From positions 82,865,001 to 82,929,000 of the forward strand of contig CM027383.1 of the NCBI GenBank assembly GCA_015680905.1: DNA of 64,000 nt. The letters run 5' to 3'. The stretch comes from Coptis chinensis. Taxonomy: Eukaryota > Streptophyta > Magnoliopsida > Ranunculales > Ranunculaceae. Below, one piece after another: positions 55,865 through 64,000 of the stretch; positions within the stretch are counted from its first letter, which is position 1, and each line of letters begins with the position of its first letter. The position numbers and the translations under genes are program-made. Below the pieces are notes generated by a model. The model did no database searches. It worked only from the letters and a program-made list of their open reading frames with translations, and was not told the origin of the DNA.

Positions 55865-58120
55865 TTTATTTTCTTTCGCTTTGTTTTCGTAAGTGGACAC
55901 TTTTGTTCCTGTACTTACTGTCTTTCGTAACATATGAACAGGCACCTGACTACATCTTTGGATGTGTTTACCCAGAAAGCGATAGATCTTTCTTCACTCT
56001 CTCGCAGGTACGACTTCTTTTCTTTACTCTCGCAGGTACGACTTCTTTTCTTTATTGAAAATAAAAAAAGACTATTGATTATATCATATAATATGTGAAA
56101 ATTTTAGGTTTGATTATTGATTTAATGACATCATATATTTAAACTGTTGCTAATTTTGCACTCTTTTTTATTAGATTTTGTAGGTAGGTACTGTTTTTTT
56201 TAATAGAGAAAAGAAGAAGAAGGATGATTTCCAGTGAACGTGTTGCAAATTTGGCTCTTGCAGGTATCTATAATTTATCTTCTTTAGTAAATCATGGTTT
56301 CATTATGTAATGATGATTTCTTGTTGATTGATGGTGTAAAATTTGTGGGGAATTTTAATAGATTGTTTGTTGAGGGTTTTATGGGATGTGAGTAATTCAT
56401 TTTATTGTAACCTGTTATGTTTTTGGGGTTGTACCCGAAGTGTGTGTAAAGTTTGAGATAATAATTGTAGTTTACAAGAATGCGTAACATACCGATTGTT
56501 GAATTGTTTTGTGAAGTTAATAATTACGAAAGGAGAGAAATTATGAATCTCATACAATAAATTTTTACAGGTTTGGCGTTAGCACCTTTGGTTGTAAAGG
56601 TCAATCCGAATCTGAATGTGATTTTGACGGCATGCGACCGGTGTATGTTGGTTGTTATCGATCAGTCAAACCAACACCTCCTACCGTAAACCACAGTTGT
56701 TAGCACAAGCATGTTTCTGGTTGTGATTTGACAAAGTATCGATATTTTTTTTCATCGATCCGAGTTTTACGCATTTTGATCATGCAGAGGCGATGTCAAA
56801 TGAGTATGCTATCGCTTCCCTTTGATTGGGAGTGCAATCTTTGTTGTCACTGTTTTTGCTCTTCAAGTTTTTGTCAAAAGATTTGGTTAATGCTGTACTC
56901 ACGTGTTACTTCTTTGTACTTGGGATCTTAGCACTTTCGTAAGTTTTTTTCCCTTTTTCTTATTTTTATTAAGGTTATTGATATACTAATCCGAAATTGT
57001 CTTTGTCTAACTTTTTTATTTTGTTATGAACAGTGCAACATTATTACCTGCAATTAGGCGTTTTCTTCCAAAAAATTGGAACGATAACATAATAGAGGCA
57101 ATGCCATGTTACGTTGCAAAGAGAAAAAGAAAAATTGGAGGTATGATCTTTCTCAGTCATTTAATTCTCTTCCTTTGCATATTTTAGGTAAATGATTCTC
57201 TGAATCGAATAACCAATTGAGAGTATTGAACAAATTTTATAAGCACATTTGATATGAATCAAGAAAGGCCACGACTGATACTAGGAAGCGGGTGAACGGT
57301 CGGTTTGTCGAGGAAAGTGAAAGTCAAGGTGCTGATGAGTAGATGAATTGGATTGGATTGGGAATGAACATTTACGAATGTCTATGTATGCTTAATAACT
57401 ATGTGAAATCCCAAGAGGTAAGTTGATGTAATGTTGCTCACATGTTGGCCATCTCAGTTTGGGAATAATGATGGCTGACCCTTCTATATGGTGCCATTAT
57501 TCCCTAATGTTGTATTAGTCTCTGAATATGCCTAAAATATGAAATGGTAAGCATCTGTACATAGTCTTTATTTCATCTGTTTCGAGAGATTTATATGTCA
57601 AGCAGTTAAGCCAATCTAGGCCATTGTAAATTCATTAGATCTTCGTCTTTTTTATGACTACTCTGTCTCCATTTTTGCCTTGGCAAATCAGTAAATCTTT
57701 GTTTTCGGGTGATTCTGTACTCCGTCAAAATTGCCAAGAGCCTCAGCAACTAAAGTTAAATACTTACATAGTTACATGGATGAAAACCTGCCAGCCGTGT
57801 TCAACCCGACTTCATAAATCAAAGGAAGTGGCGAAAATATAGGTTATTATGGAATTGACAAACTATGTAAAGATGATGTGATTCCTTTTCTTCTGCGTTT
57901 TTTTTTTTTTTATGTTCTCCAGGTTTACGAAAGGATTCAATATTCAAGAAAAACAGGTTGCCTATACCCAAGTACAAAAAACACCAACATACATTTATTT
58001 TTGTCAACGTCAAATTCTATATGATTTTTTTTCATGATCTGACCGCAACTAAATATAATTTCCATTGTTTTTGAACGTTGCCTTTAGCTTGGTGTTGATA
58101 TGTTTTTTTAATTAAAGACA
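55865..58120. other. 3' non-coding tail of the plus-strand Helitron
   Basis: No secure gene. A duplicated CTCTCGCAGGTACGACTTCTT occurs at about 56001 and 56029. Exon-like pieces with AG/GT borders occur near 55942-56007, 56207-56262 and 57030-57140, perhaps a further small gene or 3' exons of the Helitron. The longest frames carry no motif I know. Confidence 0.45.
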
Positions 58121-58173
58121 CCTTCGCGCCGAAGGCGCCCGTATCTGTGCCGTACAGCACGGGCAAACCCTAG
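58121..58173 (+). other. Helitron 3' terminal module with hairpin
   Basis: CGCGCCGAAGGCGCCCGTAT, then CTGTGCCGTACAGCACGGGC, AAACCCTAG. The GTGC...GCAC hairpin lies about 11 bases before the CTAG terminus, as expected of a Helitron terminator. Confidence 0.8.
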
Positions 58174-58643
58174 TACTCTTACGAAAAATGGCTGATTTAT
58201 AAACTTATAAAACCTTCACCATTTTTGTTGTTCCTTACACCCTCAAAATTAATTTACTAGCAGTAAAAACTCAACAAGCGCATTATATTGTAATCCCAAC
58301 AACAACAAAAAAACAAGACAATTTCTTCCAGTGAGGAATTCCTAACCTCAGTGGTTCACCACTAGCCACTTCAGTTGCCACTACACCACAACCATGGTCC
58401 ATAGCCAAATTATGTGCAAACCCACAACCATGGTCCATAGCCAAATTATGTGCAAACCCACATAACGCCTTCATTAATTTCACTGATTGAGTCCCACACC
58501 CTCTTAAACCGTACAAAAAATGTAATCCAAACGGTCGAAATACTTGAGGTACTGAAGGAATATCGAGCCATGGAAACGCCCAATCCACGATTCGTGTCGT
58601 TTTCGCGAGTCCTCTACGAACTCGTGACGCACCACGAACTTCC
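58174..58643 (-). pseudogene. HOOKLESS1-like terminal exon copy, minus strand
   Basis: The minus strand from 58643 reads EVRGASRVRRGLAKTTRIVD, AFPWLDIPSVPQVFRPFGL, GTQSVKLMKALCGFAHNLA, then VVATEVASGEPLRLGIPHWK, KLSC, matching the HLS1 C-terminal third. A 36-bp in-frame tandem duplication (about 58386-58457) repeats FAHNLAMDHGCG. After KLSC the last ~45 codons (DEDLWCIKRF to the C-terminus) are missing and the sequence jumps to the 3' flank. The exon is cut at its upstream side by the Gypsy LTR at 58644. The 3' flank joins the Helitron terminus at 58173. Confidence 0.88.
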
Positions 58644-59193
58644 TGTAGGGGAGCAATATCCCCATTAAGGAACATTGCATACGAAACGTAAACGATCTCA
58701 ATACAACGACCTCCAGGACCGATCTATGAAGCAGCTCTCTAAGAAACATTGCATACGCGACTTCAATGCATCGACCTCCAAGAACGACCTCCAGAATTGC
58801 ATACGAACGAAGATATCTCGGTACGAGCACTTGGCTAAAGGCAGAACGCCTCGGGTAATGATCACCACCAAGGGTAATCATTACCAAAATCTTGATTGTA
58901 TTTCCCACCACCAGGAAATAGGGGTAACCTCGCCAACACCCAATCAACACACGACTTATAATATAACCAGCTCAACACTCATTCGCGATCTCCACCTTAC
59001 ACGTGTACCATAGACACACGTGCCTTCTAGATTGACATTTCCCTAAGCCTATAAATACCACCTGATTGAACTACGTCGGGCCGGATTCCTCTCTCCCAAA
59101 AAGAAAGAAAAGGAAAACCAACAAGAGGATACGTAGGCAGTTCGCTCAGAAGCGAACTCGGTCCCAACAGAAAATCCAAAACTCCCCTTTACA
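58644..59193 (+). repeat. 5' LTR of the right-hand Gypsy element
   Basis: Begins TGTAGGGGAGCAATATCCCC, ends CCCCTTTACA. A TATA-like CCTATAAATACC lies near 59046. Parts of the U3 region (words ACATTGCATACG, CGACCTCCA) are duplicated. Confidence 0.88.
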
Positions 59194-59209
59194 TTGGCGC
59201 CGTCTGTGG
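59194..59209 (+). other. Primer-binding site
   Basis: TTGGCGCCGTCTGTGG directly after the LTR, as at 22574 (minus strand). Confidence 0.8.
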
Positions 59210-59378
59210 TTTCGATTACTTGAGAACCACCTTAAATCAGTTCATACATCACCAATTCTCAAGCCCACGAAGCATGGTCAGCCTCGAAGCTCAAGTCCAA
59301 AGACCTTGCCCCACGGTTGGGAATAAGCGAGCGAGCATTTCCTTGCTCAGGGAGGAAAATGCTACTTTATGAGCTCAA

Positions 59379-61040
59379 GTGGATAGTTACCAGCAACAAC
59401 AAGTCGGTAATGGAGCAGAGAACGATGTCAACGACGTTAATCAACAGATTAATGAATTATCACAAAGGATTGGTCAGAACGCCGTAAGAAGGATTCGACA
59501 CAGATTGTGCACAAGATGCTTAAGACACATATCGGCGTCTCCGTTCAGCACAGAGGTCCTCAATAAACCCTCTCCACAAGACTTTATCCAACCACGCTTT
59601 CCCATGTATGATGGCAGCACGTGCCCTGGTCAGCATGTGGCTCGCTACATTCAGAGTTTGGCACTTTACAGCTCACCCGAGTTTGATCATCTCCACTGCA
59701 GATTATTTCCCGACAGTCTCAAGGATGGCGCTCTTGATTGGTTCTTTTCACTGGAATCCGATTCTATCAAAACCTTCGAACAGCTTACTGATTTGTTCGC
59801 CAGCCAGTACGTCCACAACAGGCGGAAGAAGGCAGATCTTGATTCTTTGTTTCAATTATCATTCAAGGAAGACGAAACTATTCGTGAGTTCCTAGGACGG
59901 TTCAAGGCCGAACTGTTATGCATGGAAAGCGGCTTGAAAGAATCTTTCGCCACACTGGCCTTTTCCAATGCTTGCCGAGTGCGTAACACCGACCTCTCCA
60001 GGTCGTTGATGAAGGAACGCCCAGAGACACTGTCCGAACTCTACGCTCGCGTGGACAAGTACATCAAGTTGCAGGAATCTTTGAAACTCCACGGCTTAGA
60101 CGAGAACCAGGAGGTGGCAGCAGTTTCAGATCGTACTCCACGGGCCAAGAAGCGCCATAGGTCGCTTGTACCAAAAGCCAGTACCCGGTCAGACAACAGC
60201 AGAGAGTTCGCTATCCTGACCCGCTCCCCCAGTTACATTCTGGGTAAGATTAAGCGAGCCCCATTCTTCCGACCCGATGTGAGGCAACCAGTAGATCGAC
60301 CTGACAAGCCATTTTGCGCATTTCACAACGCAAAATGCCATGAAACTGATGCATGCTGGGGGCTTAAACATTATCTCCAGGATCTAGTAGAAGCTGGCCA
60401 TATAAAACAATACACTAGCATTCCTGACGGCGACTTGCGTCACAAACTGATGGCTCGCCGAGTCCGAAGTCGATCTCCACCTCCCCATCGCTACCAAGAG
60501 GTTCAAGCTCGTCCTCGCAGTAGAGGCCGCCCACGAGATCGTTCGCGCCACGAGCGAAGGCAGCACTCATCCGATCGTGACAATGATCGAACTATTCACG
60601 TGATTACTTTCCCGGACGACTCCGTCACCTCATCCAGAGAGAAAAGACGTCGTGTCGGCGCTCTTCAGGAAGTCTATCATTTCACTTCACAGGCAGCTCA
60701 CGCCCCGCGTGGTTCAGGTCGCAGCGTAGGCGATATCACTTTCACGGAGGCCGACTTAAGCAAAGTCTGCCTTCCTCATAATGATGCATTGGTAGTCCAT
60801 GTCAAAATTAGCGACTGGACAGTCAAGCGCGTCCTGATCGACCCCGGCAGTTCCTGTGACATCTTGTTCTACCACACCATGCAAGAGATGAATCTTCCCA
60901 AGTCCGTCCTCGTAGACCCGATCGCCCCCCTTTATGGGTTCAATGGTTCCCGGGCCGATCCCATTGGTGATATTATACTTCCGATTTGTCGGTGGGATCT
61001 AGAGAGGACAAGATCACCGCAATACGGTTCTGCGTTCTAG
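59379..61040 (+). mobile_element. Gag and protease region of the right-hand Gypsy element
   Basis: Contains the Retrotrans_gag domain (SLALYSSPEFDHLHCRLFP, KDGALDWFFSLESDSIKTFE, about residues 85-180). An arginine-rich segment with CAFHNAKCHETDACWGLKHY and RSRGRPRDRSRHERRQHSSD follows. The retropepsin-type aspartic protease comes last (VKRVLIDPGSSCDILFY, then LYGFNGS). Gag packages the RNA, the protease processes the polyprotein. Fossil element. Confidence 0.88.
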
Positions 61041-61454
61041 CGACAAAATTAAGCCATACAATGCCATACTTTCGGACGACGTTGGATCCATCGGATCGCG
61101 GCGATGCGTCAACTTTGCATCAAGTTTTCCGTTGATGGAACTTAGAAGCAATCAACTTGAAGCGTACCATTGTAACCAGATCATGTCAACAAGTGAAACT
61201 GCCCGTGAACCGACCCCCGCCACACATGAACCCACCAATTACACAATGGCACATGACTTGGTTGCGAAGTCCGACCCGACCGCCAAAGAAGAATGAATGG
61301 GGGCTCTAGCAAGCAGATTTTCTCTCCAATGTAGATACCCTTTTCGCTCCCGAGTCCCGCTTCGCCAAACAAAGATCTCCAGATTGATCCACCGACAGTA
61401 ACTTCGTCAGTTAAAGTATCAGAGGTCGTCTCACCTCGTGTTAGGCCTCCACAG

Positions 61455-62400
61455 ATGACAGCAGCAGCCACACCATCAATATGCATGCAGCCAGGTCCCA
61501 CTTCCCAGGTCGTGGGTACCCCTGTCAGCGTTGCCGCACAAGTCGCTCTACCCTCAGCGACCAGTCATGTCGTCCCACAAAGTGTTCGGACCTCCCCCGA
61601 TAGCGAATCGCCAAGCGGCTGCCGCCATCGATCGCGCATCACCTCGGTGACACAAAGAGAAAAAGTGAACCTAGGCACCGAAGACGACCCCAAGTTTGTA
61701 TATGTAGGGGCTAACCTCGACCCCACAATCAGGACCCACCTTGTAAATTTCTTATCTATGAATAAAGATGTTTTTGCTTGGTCGTATATCGATGTGCCCG
61801 GAATAGATCCCGCAGTCGCATGCCACAAATTAAATGTTAATCCCAATGCTAGACCAGTCCGACAACGACCCCGCCGCCTATCCCTGCGTTTTCAAAAAGC
61901 CATCAATGACGAGGTCGACAAACTAAAGCAAGTCGGTTTTATCAGAAAAGTAGACTATCCGGAATGGATCGCTAACATTGTGGCAGTACCCAAAAAGAAC
62001 GGAACAGTTCGCCTATGCGTCGATTTTACGAACGTAAATCAGGCCACTCCAAAAGACAGTTTTCCCTTACCTCGCATCGACCGACTTGTCAACCAGACCT
62101 GTGGTCATGAGCTTCTCTCCTTCATGGACGCGTACAGTGGGTACAACCAAATCCTACTCGTAGAGGAGGATCAAGAGAAGATCTCTTTCATTACAGAGCA
62201 AAGGGATCTATTGCTCTAACGTTCTCCCATTCGGCTGAAAAGCGCCCGGAAACAGCGTATCAACCTTTGGTCACTACATGTTCCAAGACATGTTAGGCGA
62301 CACCATGGAGGTCTACATCGACGATATGGTCGTCAAAAGCAAAAAGCCGGTGATCACCTCGCCCCTTGAACAAAGCGTTCTCTAGATTACGCCCGAGCGG
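61455..62400 (+). mobile_element. Reverse transcriptase region of the right-hand Gypsy element
   Basis: Motifs in order: NPNARPVRQRPRRLSLRFQ, EVDKLKQVGFIRKVDYPEW, NIVAVPKKNGTVRLCVDFTN, FPLPRIDRLVNQTCGHELLS, FMDAYSGYNQI and the catalytic YIDDMVVKSK (about 62315). YIDDM(V/L)VKS is characteristic of the Tat/Athila side of Gypsy. Fossil. Confidence 0.88.
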
Positions 62401-62402
62401 GC

Positions 62403-63500
62403 ATGAAGCTAAATCCAGAGAAATGCCTTTTTGGAGCGTCCTCCGGCAAGTTTTTAGGATATCAAGTGTCTCAGCGAGGGATCGAAGCGAATCCAGACCA
62501 GATCCGAGCGTTCTTAGACATGCCCGATCCATGCACGAAGAAACAAATACAGAAATTGTCAGGCATGGTCGCTACACTCAACCGATTCATATCAAGGGCA
62601 TCCGATAAGTGTAGACCGTTCCTGCAACTCCTTAAAAAAGGCGAGCAGTTCTCATGGAGCGATCAGTGCCATCACGCATTTGCCACACTCAAAGAGTACC
62701 TCACCACGCCCCCCGTCTTAGCCAAGCCCGTAGATGGAGAGACTCTGGGGCTCTATCTGGCAGTGTCCGATTTCGCCATCAGCTCAGTTCTCTTCAAAGA
62801 GGAAAACAATTCAGAAAAACCGATCTACTTCACAAGCAAAGGCGCTCCGGCAGAAAAGAATTACTCCTTCTGGAAAAAGCCGTACTTGCTTTGTTGTATT
62901 CGCACGGAAGTTCAGGCCTTACTTTCGGTAGCATCAAATCAAAGTTCTTACCGACCTCCCATTGAAGAAAATCCTCCACAAAGAAAACAAGACTACTCGA
63001 ATGGCGGTTTGGGCGAAGAACTAAGGCGAACACCACGGAGTTAAGTACCCACGGATTTCTCGAAAGGGCGAGTCGTCGCCCGATTTTCTAGCGGATTTCC
63101 GTTGATGATCCCAATTGGGAGCAAAGAAACCGACCTCCAGATTCGAAAGAGCACATCAAGTCCACTTGGTCTCTCTTTGTAGATGGTTAGCAAAACGGCG
63201 GCGGCGGCATGGGGTTGTATTAGTTTCACCCGATGGAGCGGTGATGGAAGTCGGTTCGCATCGACCGCGAACTTCAATAACGAGGTGGTCACGGAGGCGT
63301 CGATCGGGACTTCATTATGGCGCTGCATTTCGGTGTCAAAGAGCTCCAAGTCTTTAGTGACTCGCGGTGGTTGTTCACCGAGGTTGCAAAAGAGTACACT
63401 ACCCATGAAGGTAATCTTTCAAAATATCTTGGTCGTTCATAAATTATTGCCTTCTTTTAGCGGTACACATACATCATTTCTTGCGTGACGAAAACCGTCA
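62403..63500 (+). mobile_element. RT thumb and RNase H region of the right-hand Gypsy element
   Basis: KLNPEKCLFGASSGKFLGYQ, PDPCTKKQIQKLSGMVATLN, FISRASDKCRPFLQLLKKGE and SDFAISSVLFKEENN, then decayed RNase H with LFVDG-type and SDSR-type words towards 63400. Fossil. Confidence 0.75.
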
Positions 63501-63829
63501 TGCGGACGGTTTAGCTTACCTAGCAACCCGGACCGAAGCCGCACCCCAAGACAACTACTCATAGAAGTAGTCGATCGACCTCGCGTACCAAGTCGAAAGC
63601 ACACCACGACAATAAGTGACCTATTCCCCTCTCGCCCGGTCGGTTTAGTCAAACATGGATGCGCCTATCATCGACTATATCCAACCGCGGTAGCTCCCGG
63701 AGGGCGTACCAAGGCTAAGCGAGATCCCTATCAAGCACGCGGCGTTATTGTTTGTTCCATAACAAATTGTTCGGGAAATCCACGGTGGCCTACACTTGCG
63801 TTGCATCACTCGAGGCGAGTGGTGGTCGG

Positions 63830-64000
63830 TTAGTTTTCGCAGAGATCCATGAAGGAGAATGTGGAAATCATGCGGTGGTCGCTCTTTAGCCCATAAGGCC
63901 ATTTCATAAGGATATTTTTGCCCGGTGTATGCGGATCGATGCTAAAACATCGCCCTCAAATGTGTCAAGTGTCAAACATTTGGCCACAATATCATCCAAC
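63830..64000 (+). mobile_element. Start of integrase, right-hand Gypsy element
   Basis: IHEGECGNHAVV-like words and CVKCQTFGHNIIQ-like words match the HHCC zinc-binding region at 19700-19890. It continues past the window edge. Fossil. Confidence 0.6.

Larger units (their letters stand above)
47485..58173 (+). mobile_element. Large Rep/helicase Helitron, plus strand, broken
   Basis: The 3' end is GTATCTGTGCCGTACAGCAC, GGGCAAACCCTAG (to 58173), followed by T. The 5' end is taken as TCTATATAACAAATTAGG at 47485 after an A, matching the 5' ends of the small Helitrons. Inside, in order: minisatellite, 132-bp repeat exons, basic exon, zinc-like N-terminal region, HUH Rep region, PIF1 helicase, 2.2-kb tail. 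A decayed 3'-end-like module at 48733-48782 means the first 1.3 kb could be a separate small Helitron and the true 5' end of the large one may lie right of it. A few stops and frameshifts break the protein. Confidence 0.8.
58644..64000 (+). mobile_element. Ty3/Gypsy (Tat-like) LTR retrotransposon, same family as 12126-23113, runs off the window
   Basis: 5' LTR at 58644-59193, primer-binding site, gag, protease, RT, RNase H and the start of integrase follow in order on the plus strand. The LTR and gag match the element at 12126-23113. It is inserted in the HLS1-like exon, 5 bp after the start of CTTCC (58639-58643). The far LTR and target duplication lie outside the window. Gag-protease looks well preserved; pol carries several breaks (roughly five to ten). 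Fossil. Confidence 0.9.

Noticed and set aside
59608-59895. 95-residue plus-strand frame
   Set aside because: Shadow of the gag frame in the Gypsy element.

Overview
This 64-kb window is plant nuclear DNA, very probably from a eudicot. It is AT-rich and intron-bearing. It holds broken copies of plant genes (a B2-type cyclin-dependent kinase, ERG28, HOOKLESS1-like acetyltransferase, myosin VIII, an SC35-type splicing factor) buried in nested plant transposons. I see no intact host gene, no tRNA or rRNA gene and nothing bacterial. The species cannot be named from the sequence.

Layout. 1-5.2 kb: CDKB2-like and ERG28-like gene pieces with splice borders, followed by one end of a CACTA transposon. 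5.2-12.1 kb: small elements, namely a hAT-type MITE with a perfect 8-bp target duplication, a 284-bp Helitron, the 5' piece of another Helitron, and a 1.24-kb element with 82-bp terminal inverted repeats. 12.126-23.113 kb: a complete-length but broken Ty3/Gypsy (Tat-like) LTR retrotransposon on the minus strand, with 5-bp target duplications, an extra antisense reading frame and a ~100-bp tandem array. 23.1-23.8 kb: a HOOKLESS1-like (HLS1) terminal exon. 23.83-25.0 kb: two small Helitrons joined end to end, one carrying eight GC-rich units that resemble Helitron 3' ends. 25.0 to at least 33.6 kb: a large Rep/helicase Helitron on the minus strand, interrupted by a 4.3-kb CACTA element (33.600-37.894 kb, target duplication CTA) that carries exon pieces of several host genes. 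38.8-46.2 kb: Gypsy relics and two solo LTRs. 46.7-47.2 kb: a Tourist-like MITE. 47.5-58.2 kb: a second Rep/helicase Helitron, plus strand. 58.2-58.6 kb: a second HLS1 piece, minus strand. 58.644 kb to the window end: a second member of the same Gypsy family, plus strand.

The large-scale pattern is mirror-like: Gypsy - HLS1 - Helitron on the left and Helitron - HLS1 - Gypsy on the right, in opposite orientation. The HLS1 3' flanks meet a Helitron 3' end at the same base in both arms.

The most unusual coding signal is in the two large Helitrons. Their 5' coding portions contain repeated, phase-preserving exons of exactly 132 bp (44 codons), each encoding a variant of one motif with DKGKxPMDP near its start and QDRLNLQPP near its end. 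I know of no description of such exons. The two CACTA ends have related termini, and both lie beside broken, intron-bearing host gene pieces, so two gene-capturing CACTA elements may be present.
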